A DNA stretch of 64,000 nt from Salinispirillum marinum (GCF_042651565.1 NZ_JBHSDF010000004.1), one strand, 5' to 3'; shown: positions 19,194-28,601, counted from the stretch's first letter. Notes: generated by a model not told the origin, from the sequence alone. Numbers and translations: made by a program.

Positions 19194-20966
19194 CTAGTAA
19201 GACCGTACCATGGGTTCAAACTTCTCGACCGTTTTCGGTGCGAAGTTAACGCCACGTTTCTTCACGCTGCGGTCCTGCGGGTAATACAGGGTGTGACACA
19301 GCCAGTTAACGTCATCACGTTCAGTAAAGTCTTCGCGGGCATGCGCGCCACGGCTTTCAGTACGGACTTCAGCAGACACTGCGGTAGCTTCTGCCACTTC
19401 CAGCAAGTTTGCCAGTTCCAAAGCTTCGATACGAGCGGTGTTGAACGCCTTGCTGGAGTCTTCCAGCGCCACGTTTTCAACCCGGCCACGCAGTTCTTCC
19501 AAAATTTTGCGCCCTTTCTGCATGTTTTCACCTTGGCGGAATACGCCAAAGTACAGTTGCATCGTTTTTTGCAATTCTTTCCGCACGTCGGCTACTTTCT
19601 CACCGGACTTCCGAGCTTCCAGCTTATTCAAACGATCCATTGAGGCATCGATATCGCTCAAGCTGGCGGCGCGTGTAGAAATGCCTTCACGCAACGATTT
19701 TTCAATTTGCAGACCCGCAGCACGACCGAACACCACCAAGTCCAGTAATGAGTTACCGCCCAAGCGGTTCGCACCGTGAACAGACACACAAGCTGCTTCA
19801 CCACAAGCATACAAACCTTCGATCACCTGATCGTTACCGTTGGCATCCATGGTCAATGCTTGACCACCGATATTGGTCGGAATACCACCCATCATGTAGT
19901 GGCAGGTAGGCACCACTGGAATCGGTTCTTTAACCGGGTCGGCGTGCGCGAACGTCCGCGACAATTCCAAGATACCTGGCAGTTTTTCGTTCAGTACCTT
20001 CTCACCCAAGTGATCAAGCTTAAGATAAACGTGATCGCCGTCCGGGCCACAGCCACGGCCTTCAAGAATTTCCAGAATCATCGAGCGTGCTACAACGTCA
20101 CGACCCGCAAGATCTTTCGCTGTAGGTGCATAACGCTCCATGAAGCGTTCACCGTCTTTATTGACCAGATATCCACCTTCACCACGGCAACCTTCGGTGA
20201 CCAGCGTACCCGCTCCAGCGATACCGGTCGGGTGGAATTGCCACATCTCCATATCCTGCACTGGGAAGCCAGCACGCAGTGCCATACCAATGCCGTCGCC
20301 CGTATTGATCAAGGCGTTGGTCGTTGAGGCATAGATGCGCCCTGCACCGCCCGTTGCAAACACGGTAGCTTTGGCTTTTACGTAAACGGTTTCACCGGTT
20401 TCAATGCAAATGGCCGTACAACCGACCACCGCGTTGTCTTGGTTTTTTACCAAGTCAACGGCGTACCATTCGTTCAGGAATTGAGCACCGGCTTTCAAGT
20501 TACCTTGATACAGTGTATGCAACAGTGCATGACCGGTACGGTCCGCTGCGGCGCAGGTACGAGCGGCCTGCCCGCCCTTACCGAAATCTTTGGATTGGCC
20601 GCCAAACGGACGCTGATAAATTCGGCCGTTTTCGGTGCGCGAGAAAGGCAGACCCATGTGGTCTAGTTCGAAAACCGCTTGTGGACCCACACTGCACATA
20701 TATTCAATGGCTTCTTGGTCACCAATGTAGTCTGACCCTTTAACGGTGTCATACATATGCCAACGCCAATCGTCGTTTGGATCGTCACTGGCGATGGCAC
20801 AGGTGATACCACCTTGCGCCGATACAGTATGTGAACGGGTCGGGAAAACTTTTGAGATCACTGCCGTTTTTACGCCCGACTGCGCCAACTGCAGAGCAGC
20901 ACGCAAACCAGCACCACCACCACCAACGATGACGGCGTCAAACTCCATAACTCTTAAATTAGCCAT
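19194..20966 (-). CDS. sdhA: succinate dehydrogenase flavoprotein subunit
   Basis: Catalytic subunit that oxidises succinate to fumarate, 590 aa. The FAD fold GGGGAGLRAALQLAQSG is followed by RSHTVSAQGGI with the His that binds FAD covalently. Further motifs are QFHPTGIAGAGTLVTEGCRGEGG, HYMMGGIPTNIGGQ (active-site region) and GANRLGGNSLLDLVVFG. The Asn-Trp-Leu-Cys-His C-terminal part is complete. The ATG at 20966 aligns with the E. coli N-terminus. It is 3 bp from sdhD. Confidence 0.98.
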   Translation of the reverse strand: MANLRVMEFDAVIVGGGGAGLRAALQLAQSGVKTAVISKVFPTRSHTVSAQGGITCAIASDDPNDDWRWHMYDTVKGSDYIGDQEAIEYMCSVGPQAVFELDHMGLPFSRTENGRIYQRPFGGQSKDFGKGGQAARTCAAADRTGHALLHTLYQGNLKAGAQFLNEWYAVDLVKNQDNAVVGCTAICIETGETVYVKAKATVFATGGAGRIYASTTNALINTGDGIGMALRAGFPVQDMEMWQFHPTGIAGAGTLVTEGCRGEGGYLVNKDGERFMERYAPTAKDLAGRDVVARSMILEILEGRGCGPDGDHVYLKLDHLGEKVLNEKLPGILELSRTFAHADPVKEPIPVVPTCHYMMGGIPTNIGGQALTMDANGNDQVIEGLYACGEAACVSVHGANRLGGNSLLDLVVFGRAAGLQIEKSLREGISTRAASLSDIDASMDRLNKLEARKSGEKVADVRKELQKTMQLYFGVFRQGENMQKGRKILEELRGRVENVALEDSSKAFNTARIEALELANLLEVAEATAVSAEVRTESRGAHAREDFTERDDVNWLCHTLYYPQDRSVKKRGVNFAPKTVEKFEPMVRSY

Positions 20967-20969
20967 TGG

Positions 20970-21317
20970 TTACACACCCCATACTGCATCAAAGGACACA
21001 ACAAAATACACGAATAAAATCACCCCAAGCGCCACGAGGAAAGCCATGCGCAAACCGGTGGGCTTGATATAGTCTGTGGCGACTGTCCACAAGCCAATCC
21101 ACGCGTGCGCTATGATTGAAATGATGGCTAATAGAGTGAATACCTTCATCCAGCCTTGTGCGAACAGGCCGGTCCAAGCGTCGTATGTCCAAGCGGGCTG
21201 CACCAAAAAGTAAGCCACTAAAAATAATGTATATGCGGCGAGTAAGACCGCCGACAGCCGTTGAATCAGCCAGTCCGAAAGACCGTTACGACTAAAGTTA
21301 GTTACACTGCTCACCAT
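20970..21317 (-). CDS. sdhD: succinate dehydrogenase membrane anchor subunit
   Basis: A 115-aa anchor with three hydrophobic helices (about residues 20-38, 55-77, 90-112), which with SdhC binds heme b and ubiquinone. GLSDWLIQRLSAVLLAAYTLF and HAWIGLWTVATDYIKP, with the conserved Asp-Tyr quinone-site pair, are recognisable. ATG 21317 has CAGGAG 7 nt upstream and overlaps the end of sdhC by 7 bp, so it was chosen over a TTG two codons earlier. Confidence 0.93.
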   Translation of the reverse strand: MVSSVTNFSRNGLSDWLIQRLSAVLLAAYTLFLVAYFLVQPAWTYDAWTGLFAQGWMKVFTLLAIISIIAHAWIGLWTVATDYIKPTGLRMAFLVALGVILFVYFVVSFDAVWGV

Positions 21318-21697
21318 ACCCAAACTCCTGCCAGAATAAACAGAACCACACTGACCACGATGGTGATCTGCGCTCCGAGCTTGCCGCCCTCTTTTGTCTC
21401 ACCAATGCCGGTATCCATGATCAGGTGTTTAATACCAGCTACCAAATGGTAAGCAAGAGAAGACAACAGGCCCCAAGTAATAAACTTGGCTAAGCCATGC
21501 TCCATCACATTTTGTGCGGCTGCGAAATCAGCTGGCGACGCCAACGACTTGTGCAGCATCCACACCATAAAGGCCGTCCCGATGAACAGGAACACACCTG
21601 AAATGCGGTGCAAAATGGAGGTAATAGCGGAGAGAGGTAGCGATAAGGTAGTTAAGTCTAGATTTACAGGTCTGTCTGCTTTCACGGCTGAAGACAC
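21311..21697 (-). CDS. sdhC: succinate dehydrogenase cytochrome b556 subunit
   Basis: First gene of the TCA transcript, 128 aa, starting at GTG 21697. Three hydrophobic helices; the RPVNLDLTTLSLPLSAITSI start and SILHRISGVFLFIG match SdhC of pseudomonads. The His of LAYHLVAGIKHLIMD corresponds to the heme ligand. It ends ILAGVWVW as in Pseudomonas. A leader of roughly 80 nt follows the promoter at 21786-21814. Confidence 0.95.
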   Translation of the reverse strand: MSSAVKADRPVNLDLTTLSLPLSAITSILHRISGVFLFIGTAFMVWMLHKSLASPADFAAAQNVMEHGLAKFITWGLLSSLAYHLVAGIKHLIMDTGIGETKEGGKLGAQITIVVSVVLFILAGVWVW

Positions 21698-21785
21698 TCA
21701 CTTTAAGTTTTATGGGTCGGCATGGTGCTCGGTACAGGTATTAGGCCACCTGGAGCGCCATACATGAGGGCTGAAAACGTGGGCG

Positions 21786-21814
21786 ATTATAGTGTCCACC
21801 CCACGCAATTACAA
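21786..21814 (-). promoter_or_regulatory. sigma-70 promoter of the sdh-suc transcript
   Basis: On the minus strand TTGTAA (21814-21809), a 17-nt spacer and a perfect TATAAT (21791-21786) lie about 90 bp before sdhC. It is the strongest -10 seen in the window. Confidence 0.7.
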
Positions 21815-21853
21815 ATCATGTTCGCAAGTTTTCCACCGTTTCTTGACATTAAC

Positions 21854-21874
21854 TTGATAGTTTAGCGCTATCAA
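21854..21874. promoter_or_regulatory. dyad in the sdh-gltA control region
   Basis: TTGATAG (21854-21860) and CTATCAA (21868-21874) are perfect inverted arms around 7 bp. The dyad lies between the two divergent promoters and within a possible second gltA promoter, so it could be an operator for both sides. The binding factor is unknown. Confidence 0.5.
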
Positions 21875-21948
21875 AGGCAAGGCGAACAAATGACAACGTT
21901 ACCACCGCAATATCCCACTCGATAGAAGGTCATTACACACGGAAAAAA

Positions 21949-21976
21949 TTGACAAACGGCGCACGGCCCTTATAGT
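21949..21976 (+). promoter_or_regulatory. sigma-70 promoter of gltA
   Basis: A perfect TTGACA (21949-21954), a 16-nt spacer and TATAGT (21971-21976). It predicts a leader of about 120 nt before the gltA ATG. Confidence 0.65.
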
Positions 21977-22101
21977 TGTGCGCAATTTTCACAGGTCTGT
22001 TGTTGTTTAGAATTAGACCATGGTATAAGAAGACATCACCTCGCCTGCTGAATACCATCCCTTTCGATCCATCATTAACTAGACCACTCTGAGGAAGCCG
22101 C

Positions 22102-23379
22102 ATGACTGAGAAGAAAGCGACCTTGACGATTGAAGGCAAAGAGCCTATTGAATTGCCGATGTACTCTGGCACCAAAGGGCCCGATGTAGTAGATGTTCGC
22201 GGCTTGTTAAAACACGGCGTTTTCACGTATGACCCTGGCTTTATGTCTACCGCGTCCTGTGAATCCCAGATCACGTTCATTGACGGCAATAAAGGCATTT
22301 TGCTGCACCGTGGATACCCGATCGAAGAGCTGGCCGACAACGCCGACTATCTGGAAACCTGCTATCTACTGCTGTATGGCGATTTACCCAATGCGGAACA
22401 GAAAGCAAAGTTCAATCATTCCATCATGCACCACACCATGGTGCATCAGCAGATCCACACCTTCTTCAACGGCTTCCGTCGCGATTCACACCCCATGGCC
22501 ATCATGGTAGCGGTGGTTGGCGCTCTGGCGGCCTTCTACCATGATTCACTGGATATCAATGATCAGAATCACCGCGAAATTACCGCGCACCGTTTGATTT
22601 CTAAAATGCCCACCATTGCAGCCATGGTGTACAAATATTCAATCGGCCAACCCTTTGCCTACCCACGCAATGATTTGGACTATGCTTCCAACTTCTTGCA
22701 CATGATGTTCTCTAACCCATGTGAAGAGTACAAAGTGAATCCGGTGATGGCAGCCGCCATGGATAAGATCTTTATTCTGCACGCCGACCACGAGCAAAAT
22801 GCCTCTACGTCCACGGTACGCTTAACAGGTTCTACTGGCGCCAACCCCTTCGCCTGTATTTCGGCAGGCATTGCAGCGCTTTGGGGCCCCGCTCATGGCG
22901 GTGCCAATGAAGCAGTACTGTCTATGTTGGAAGAAATCGGTGATGAATCAAATATTGAAGCCTTCATCGAGCGCGCGAAAGACAAGAACGATCCGTTCCG
23001 TTTGATGGGCTTTGGCCACCGGGTATATAAAAACTATGACCCGCGCGCCAAAGTTATGAAAGCACATGCGGACGAAGTGCTGAAAGAACTGGGCCAAGTA
23101 AACGACCCCCTGTTAAAAATCGCTATGAAGCTGGAAAAAATTGCCTTGGAAGATGAGTACTTCGTACAGAAGAAACTCTACCCCAATGTTGATTTCTATT
23201 CCGGCATTCTATTGCGCGCCATGGGCATCCCAACGTCGATGTTCACGGTGATCTTTGCACTCGGCCGTACTGCAGGCTGGATTGCCCACTGGAAAGAAAT
23301 GATCGATGGTGACTACCGCATTGGTCGTCCACGCCAGTTGTATACCGGCGCTACCGAGCGGCAATATCCGAAGAAATAA
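22102..23379 (+). CDS. gltA: citrate synthase (type II)
   Basis: Condenses oxaloacetate with acetyl-CoA at the entry of the TCA cycle. The 425-aa protein is of the NADH-sensitive hexameric gammaproteobacterial type. Catalytic residues are visible in WGPAHGGANEAVL (His265), GFGHRVYKNYDPRAK (His about 307) and KLYPNVDFYSGI (Asp about 364). HADHEQNASTSTVRLTGS is the adjacent signature. A GAGG ribosome site precedes the ATG. It is divergent from the sdh-suc genes, a common arrangement in Pseudomonas relatives. Confidence 0.98.
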   Translation: MTEKKATLTIEGKEPIELPMYSGTKGPDVVDVRGLLKHGVFTYDPGFMSTASCESQITFIDGNKGILLHRGYPIEELADNADYLETCYLLLYGDLPNAEQKAKFNHSIMHHTMVHQQIHTFFNGFRRDSHPMAIMVAVVGALAAFYHDSLDINDQNHREITAHRLISKMPTIAAMVYKYSIGQPFAYPRNDLDYASNFLHMMFSNPCEEYKVNPVMAAAMDKIFILHADHEQNASTSTVRLTGSTGANPFACISAGIAALWGPAHGGANEAVLSMLEEIGDESNIEAFIERAKDKNDPFRLMGFGHRVYKNYDPRAKVMKAHADEVLKELGQVNDPLLKIAMKLEKIALEDEYFVQKKLYPNVDFYSGILLRAMGIPTSMFTVIFALGRTAGWIAHWKEMIDGDYRIGRPRQLYTGATERQYPKK

Positions 23380-23392
23380 TGAGTTTAAGCTG

Positions 23393-23423
23393 AAAAAAGC
23401 CACTCGATCGAGTGGCTTTTTTT
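23393..23423. terminator. bidirectional terminator between gltA and topA
   Basis: AAAAAAGCCACTCGAT / ATCGAGTGGCTTTTTTT forms a perfect palindromic stem with A and T tracts on either side, serving both convergent genes. It starts 14 bp after gltA and ends 9 bp before the topA stop. Confidence 0.92.
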
Positions 23424-23431
23424 ATGGCGCT

Positions 23432-26116
23432 TTACTTGGCCTTCGGCTTGGCTTTCGCTTTGGGTTTAGCCTTAGGCTTAGCTTTTGCCTTGCTCGGCGT
23501 TCCCGCACTCTGCTCTACCCACTTACCGTTATCGTAGAATGCCCGCCACCGCGTATCCTTACCATCAACTTCCGTCGACAAGTAATGCTCTTGTGTTTTA
23601 CGCGCGAAACGAATCAGCGTGGGGTTACCATCACCATCGGTCGTCGGCCCACTGAATAAAAATTCGTATTTGGGATCAATTTCGGCCTGATGCGGTATCA
23701 GTTCGTGCAGGTAGGGCGCCCTCGTTTCACGGTTCTTTGGAAACTGGCTGGCGGCCAGGAACAAACCCGCTGCGCCATCACGCAATACGTAGGTGTCATC
23801 CACTTTCTGGCACTTCAGTTCGGGCATTTTCACTGGCTCCATCTTTGGTGGTGCCGCTTCCCCACTGCGCAACAGTTTCCGCGTATTCTTACAACTGTCG
23901 TTCGTACAATCGAAATACTTGCCAAACCGACCGGTTTTCAACTGCATTTCAGAGCCGCATTTATCGCATTCCAACGTCGGGCCATCGTAACCCTTCAGGC
24001 GGAATTTGCCGGACTCCAGTTCAAAGCCATCACAATCCGGGTTGTTACCACAGATATGGATTTTTCGTTGCTCATCCAAAATGTACGCATCCATGGATGA
24101 CGAACATTTCGGACAGCGCCGCTTGTTACGCAATTCCCGCACTTCTGCTTCGTCGTCATCGGCGGCAACGAACTCGTCCGCTGACACCAAATTCAATGTT
24201 TGCTTGCAGCGTTCTTTAGGGGGCAGGCTGTAACCCGAACAACCTAAGAACACACCAGTCGTGCCGGTGCGAATCATCATTTTCCGACCACAGGCCGGAC
24301 AATCAATGTCCGTTAAGGTCGGGGTATTACCCCGCATGCCGCCGTCATCTTTGTCTGCAACCTCTAACCGAGCGGAGAAATCATGGTAAAAGGTGTTCAG
24401 CTCCTGCTTCCAATCACGCTCGCCTTTAGCCACTTTATCTAGGGCTTCTTCCATGCGTGCGGTGAAGTCATAGTTCATCAAATTGGAGAAGCTTTCATCC
24501 AAGCGACCCGTCACGATTTCGCCCATTTTTTCGGCATAAAAACGGCGATTTTCCAGCTTCACATAACCCCGATCCTGAATCGTGGAAATGATGGAGGCGT
24601 AAGTCGAAGGACGGCCAATGCCTCGCTTCTCTAATTCTTTTACCAAAGTGGCTTCCGTGAAGCGGGCACTCGGCTTGGTAAAATGTTGTTGGCTCTCAAT
24701 GCTATCGACCGCCAGTACTTCCCCGATCTTAACATCGGGCAATTCAAGGTCTTCATTGCTCTTGGGTTGTGACATCACGCGGGTGTAGCCATCGAACACC
24801 AGAATTCGGCCTTTGGCACGCAGCGTGTAATCATCGGCCGTTACAGAGATGGTTGAGCTCAAATACTGGGCAGCCACCATTTGACAAGCCACAAAGCGTC
24901 GCCAAATAAGGTCGTACAAGCGCAGCGCATCTTGCTCCATGCCTTGCAAGGCGGCTGAGCGCATAGATACATCTGATGGACGAATGGCTTCGTGCGCTTC
25001 TTGGGCAGCATCGGAACTGGCGTAGCGAATAGGATTATCCGGCAAATACTTGGCACCGAATTCATCCGTAATAAGCTGACGAACGGAAGCAACGGCATCG
25101 GCGCTCAGGTTCGTAGAATCGGTACGCATGTAGGTGATGTAACCCGCCTCATACAAGCGCTGCGCCATCATCATGGTTTTCTTCACCGAAAAGCCAAGAC
25201 GGTTGCTGGCGGCCTGTTGCAGGGTAGAGGTTATAAAAGGCGCATTGGGCCGTGATGTGGTCGGCTTATCCGCTCGTTCAGATACCGTCAGTTGTGCCGC
25301 ACGCAAGCGCTGTTCATGCGCCCGGGTATCGGCTTCGTTGGTGGGACGATATTCTTTGTCACCCACACGCGCGACTTTTAGCGGCAACGCTACGCCCTGG
25401 CCCGTGGTGGTTTCCGCCATGGTGTCCCAGTACTCTTCAGGCACGAAACGGCGAATCTCTTGCTCTTTCTCAACAATCAACTTGACCGCAACGCTCTGTA
25501 CGCGGCCAGCTGACAAGCCACGCGCTACTTTTTTCCACAGGAGGGGCGATACCATGTAACCCACCACCCGGTCGAGAAACCGGCGGGCTTGCTGCGCATT
25601 CACCCGGCTCACGTTCAGCTCACTGGGTTTGGAAAAGGCAGACTGAATCGCTTTTTTAGTAATTTCACTGAACACAACGCGCTTATAGGGCGCTACGTCA
25701 CCAATGGCCTCTTTCAAGTGCCAGGCAATCGCCTCCCCTTCTCTATCCAAATCCGTTGCCAGATAAATTTGATCTGCATCGCGCGCCAGACGTTTAAGTT
25801 CATCCACCACTTTTTCTTTGCCGGGCAGAATTTCATACTGCGCTTGCCAGTCATTTTCCGGGTCAACACCCATACGGGCGATCAACTGTGACCGGGCTTT
25901 TTCTTTTTTATACTGCTCTTTTTGCGCCTCTGGCATGGCACGAGTTTTTGCCGCCTGTTTGGCGCGCTCGGTAGCATTTACGGGCTTTGTTTGACCTGAC
26001 GTAGGTAAATCACGAATATGACCCACGCTGGATTTCACCACAAACCCTGGCCCTAGGTACTTATTGATGGTTTTCGCTTTGGCGGGTGACTCAACGATAA
26101 CTAAAGACTTTCCCAT
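23432..26116 (-). CDS. topA: DNA topoisomerase I
   Basis: Type IA topoisomerase that relaxes negative supercoils, 894 aa. The TOPRIM domain (SLVIVESPAKAKTINKYLG, then LATDLDREGEAIAWHL), the catalytic Tyr in GYITYMRTDSTNLS and the GIGRPSTYASIISTIQ block are present. Three C-terminal zinc-finger modules follow: CPACGRKM-GCSGY, CPKCSSSM-CGNNPDC and CDKCGSEM-CTNDSC. The last 20 or so residues are a Lys/Ala/Pro repeat of the K-A-K-P type, likely a nonspecific DNA-binding tail. It is convergent with gltA. Confidence 0.97.
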   Translation of the reverse strand: MGKSLVIVESPAKAKTINKYLGPGFVVKSSVGHIRDLPTSGQTKPVNATERAKQAAKTRAMPEAQKEQYKKEKARSQLIARMGVDPENDWQAQYEILPGKEKVVDELKRLARDADQIYLATDLDREGEAIAWHLKEAIGDVAPYKRVVFSEITKKAIQSAFSKPSELNVSRVNAQQARRFLDRVVGYMVSPLLWKKVARGLSAGRVQSVAVKLIVEKEQEIRRFVPEEYWDTMAETTTGQGVALPLKVARVGDKEYRPTNEADTRAHEQRLRAAQLTVSERADKPTTSRPNAPFITSTLQQAASNRLGFSVKKTMMMAQRLYEAGYITYMRTDSTNLSADAVASVRQLITDEFGAKYLPDNPIRYASSDAAQEAHEAIRPSDVSMRSAALQGMEQDALRLYDLIWRRFVACQMVAAQYLSSTISVTADDYTLRAKGRILVFDGYTRVMSQPKSNEDLELPDVKIGEVLAVDSIESQQHFTKPSARFTEATLVKELEKRGIGRPSTYASIISTIQDRGYVKLENRRFYAEKMGEIVTGRLDESFSNLMNYDFTARMEEALDKVAKGERDWKQELNTFYHDFSARLEVADKDDGGMRGNTPTLTDIDCPACGRKMMIRTGTTGVFLGCSGYSLPPKERCKQTLNLVSADEFVAADDDEAEVRELRNKRRCPKCSSSMDAYILDEQRKIHICGNNPDCDGFELESGKFRLKGYDGPTLECDKCGSEMQLKTGRFGKYFDCTNDSCKNTRKLLRSGEAAPPKMEPVKMPELKCQKVDDTYVLRDGAAGLFLAASQFPKNRETRAPYLHELIPHQAEIDPKYEFLFSGPTTDGDGNPTLIRFARKTQEHYLSTEVDGKDTRWRAFYDNGKWVEQSAGTPSKAKAKPKAKPKAKAKPKAK

Positions 26117-26261
26117 AGGACTATGATATCTGCTCGTGTAAATTGAAAAGGCGGGCGAGGTATAACGGTTTGACTGGCTTAGGTCAAGTGTTGCTAACCA
26201 CGTTTCCTTTTCATGCTAGAATAATTTAACGTTTCGTCAAGTTCTCTGGAGCCGATGACTG

Positions 26262-27113
26262 ATGATGTGGTTTGTTGCCCTATTTGCATTTTTGATGGTC
26301 CTGGTGGGTGCACTGTGGATGGGCCAGGTATCGTCTGAAATGTATAAAGAAGATGTGCAAAAGAAACATCGCGCGGGCTTGTTGAAACGTCGCTGCCAAG
26401 AGATTGAAGAACTGACCCAAAAATTGGTGCGGTATGATACGAACGAGAATCTCATCAAGTCGGTGACCGAGTTCTTAATCAACCAAATTGAAAAACGTAA
26501 AGCAATCTACCCGGACGATGCGGAGATTGACGAGGAGCTGGCAACAGCGCGCCATCGACTGGAAAATGCGGACCAATTCATTGGCAAAACGCCCTTCAAT
26601 ATTCCCACCAACGATTTCGAAATAGATGAACTGCGTAAAGATATTGCCCGTTTGCTTAAATTGCTCAAAGTCATGTACCCCAAAGGCTATTTCCTTGAAG
26701 AAGACTTTATGGCGCACAGTGACCGCTTAAAGGTGCTGCTGTTAAAGACTGAAACTAATGCCTATGTACAACAGGGCAAGGTGGCCTTAAAGCTGGGTGA
26801 TCGATTGACCGCAGCCTCCTATTTCAAGCATGCCAAGGAACGCCTGGTGGCTGCCGAGCAGAGCTTCCCGGAGCGGACCGATATGGTGAAACGTATCTCG
26901 AAAATGATATCGAGCATCTACTCGACGGAGAAGGAGTTTGAATCGGTGTCTGATGCGATGGAGTCAGGTCGCTTTGATTTGAATATCGACTTCACCAACA
27001 ACAGTGCCACGCCAGCCTCAGAAAATATCTCTGAAAGCGATGAGGATGAGGAATCAGACGAAGAAAATAACGACGAAGATATCTCGGAAGAAGACAACGT
27101 CAAATCCGCTTAA
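26262..27113 (+). CDS. membrane-anchored coiled-coil protein with acidic tail, unknown function
   Basis: A 283-aa protein I do not recognise. One N-terminal hydrophobic segment (about residues 3-20, WFVALFAFLMVLVGALWMG) acts as an anchor. A helical, charged cytoplasmic-type region follows (residues 25-220) with heptad-like runs such as QEIEELTQKL and DELRKDIARLLKLLKV. The last 35 residues are almost entirely Asp/Glu/Ser/Asn. Tandem ATGs at 26262 and 26265 are both possible starts. It is divergent from topA, and its stop overlaps that of the convergent DUF1653 gene by 4 bp. It could be a scaffold protein. Confidence 0.8.
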   Translation: MMWFVALFAFLMVLVGALWMGQVSSEMYKEDVQKKHRAGLLKRRCQEIEELTQKLVRYDTNENLIKSVTEFLINQIEKRKAIYPDDAEIDEELATARHRLENADQFIGKTPFNIPTNDFEIDELRKDIARLLKLLKVMYPKGYFLEEDFMAHSDRLKVLLLKTETNAYVQQGKVALKLGDRLTAASYFKHAKERLVAAEQSFPERTDMVKRISKMISSIYSTEKEFESVSDAMESGRFDLNIDFTNNSATPASENISESDEDEESDEENNDEDISEEDNVKSA

Positions 27114-27331
27114 ATACGGGAAAACCGCTTCACCCGACGCCCGTCCACGGTCACCTCGTCAAGAAACATCGGCAACGGGCGCACCCAAAAACTGAAGTCG
27201 CCGTACATGCACTGATAGTACACCAGCCACTCTTCGGTTTCCGAGTGCCGCACCAACCCCACGACGCGGTACTCCCCGCCTTTATAGTGCCTATACAACC
27301 CGGGCTCTGGTGCATTATGAGGTATGTTCAT
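27110..27331 (-). CDS. DUF1653 family protein
   Basis: A 73-aa small protein with GLYRHYKGGEYRVVGLVRHS, LVYYQCMYGDFSFWVRP and MFLDEVTVDGRRVKRF. Together these cover the whole DUF1653 domain, an SH3-like beta fold of unknown function. ATG 27331 is preferred over a GTG at 27355 that would overlap the fadBA terminator. The gene follows that terminator, so it may depend on readthrough from fadBA or on a weak promoter within about 90 bp. Confidence 0.88.
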   Translation of the reverse strand: MNIPHNAPEPGLYRHYKGGEYRVVGLVRHSETEEWLVYYQCMYGDFSFWVRPLPMFLDEVTVDGRRVKRFSRI

Positions 27332-27355
27332 TGTTTGATTCTCTGCGTTATCCAC

Positions 27356-27388
27356 AAAAGAAAAAGCGGCCAGTAGCCCAGCCGCTTT
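27356..27388 (-). terminator. intrinsic terminator after fadA
   Basis: The stem AAAGCGGC / GCCGCTTT with a 10-nt loop is followed on the minus strand by TTCTTTTG. It lies 32 bp beyond the fadA stop and just before the DUF1653 gene. Confidence 0.8.
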
Positions 27389-27419
27389 CCTAACACTACC
27401 CTAACGAGCGCCGCAGGTT

Positions 27420-28601
27420 TTAACCGTCGAAACGCTCAATGATGGTAGAGATGCCCTGACCTAATCCAATACACATGGTCGCCAGACCGAACTGCCCGCC
27501 CTTCTCTTCCATGACGTTCAGCAAGGTGCCGGTGATACGTGCGCCACTGCAACCGAAGGGGTGACCCAAGGCTATAGCGCCGCCATGCAGGTTCACCTTA
27601 TCAGTCATTTTGTCCAGTACCTTCAAGTCCTTCAACACAGGCAAGGCCTGCGCCGCGAAGGCTTCGTTCAGCTCGATGTAGTCGATATCGTCAATCGTCA
27701 TACCCAACTGTTTCAGCGCCTTTTTGGACGCCGGTACCGGGCCATAGCCCATAATCGACGGATCAACACCGGCCAAGGTCATAGCACGAATGACAGCGCG
27801 TGGTTTGACACCCAGCTCTTGTGCCTTCTTCCAGGACATAACAAGCATCGCGGATGCCCCATCACTGATTTGCGATGACGTACCTGCGGTTACCGTACCG
27901 CCTTTGGGGTCAAACACGGGGCGCAATTCGGCCAGTTTCGCCACCGTCGTTTCCGGGCGAATGGTTTCATCTTGAGCCAACAGATAAGGCGTACCGTTTT
28001 CATCATGCCCTTCGATCGGCTGAATTTCCTTCGCAAAAGCGCCGGAAACAGTGGCAGCGTGGGCCAATTGGTGTGAACGATAGGCAAATTCGTCTTGTGC
28101 TTCGCGGGTGATACCGTGCATTTTGCCCAGCAATTCGGCAGTTAAACCCATCATGCCGGCGGCTTTAGCAGCACGCTTGCTCAAGGCGGGGTTGGGGTCA
28201 ACACCGTGCATCATATCCACGTGCCCCATGTGCTCCACACCACCAATAAGGAAGAAATCGCCGTTACCGGACTGAATCCCCTGTGCAGCGATGTGCAGTG
28301 CTGACATAGAAGAACCACACAAGCGACTGACGGTTTGCGCGGGCACGGTATGCGGCACTTTGGTCATCAATTGCATCATACGGGCTACGTTCCAGCCCTG
28401 TTCTTTGGTCTGGTTTACACAACCCCAGATGATGTCGTCGATCTCAGCCGGATCTAAGTTAGGGTTACGCGCCAGCAAGCCATCGACCAACTGTGCGCTG
28501 AGGTTTTCAGCACGGGTATGACGGAAGCTGCCACCTTTCGACCGCCCCATAGGTGTGCGCAGGAAATCGACAATCACTGCATCATTCGGTTTCAAATTCA
28601 T
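27420..28601 (-). CDS. fadA: 3-ketoacyl-CoA thiolase
   Basis: Last step of fatty-acid beta-oxidation, beta subunit of the FadBA complex. At 393 aa it has the nucleophile Cys95 in SRLCGSSMSALH, a VHG-like HGGAIALGHPFGCSGARI with the catalytic His, and the second Cys in MCIGLGQG. The MNLKPNDAVIVDFLRTPMGR start is typical, with GAGGGG upstream. It lies 12 bp after fadB in the same transcript. Confidence 0.97.
   Translation of the reverse strand: MNLKPNDAVIVDFLRTPMGRSKGGSFRHTRAENLSAQLVDGLLARNPNLDPAEIDDIIWGCVNQTKEQGWNVARMMQLMTKVPHTVPAQTVSRLCGSSMSALHIAAQGIQSGNGDFFLIGGVEHMGHVDMMHGVDPNPALSKRAAKAAGMMGLTAELLGKMHGITREAQDEFAYRSHQLAHAATVSGAFAKEIQPIEGHDENGTPYLLAQDETIRPETTVAKLAELRPVFDPKGGTVTAGTSSQISDGASAMLVMSWKKAQELGVKPRAVIRAMTLAGVDPSIMGYGPVPASKKALKQLGMTIDDIDYIELNEAFAAQALPVLKDLKVLDKMTDKVNLHGGAIALGHPFGCSGARITGTLLNVMEEKGGQFGLATMCIGLGQGISTIIERFDG

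Larger units (their letters stand above)
21698..22101. promoter_or_regulatory. 404-bp divergent control region between sdhC and gltA
   Basis: This is the only gene-free stretch over 300 bp. It holds a minus-strand sdh promoter, a plus-strand gltA promoter, and between them a 21-bp dyad; these are listed separately. No open frame with gene-like features was seen. A second TTGACA at 21843-21848 lies 17 bp before CGCTAT and could be an additional weak gltA promoter. Confidence 0.8.

Noticed and set aside
23436..23500. Repeat-like GC-rich tract at the end of topA
   Set aside because: It is the coding sequence of the Lys/Ala/Pro tail of topoisomerase I, not a separate repeat element.
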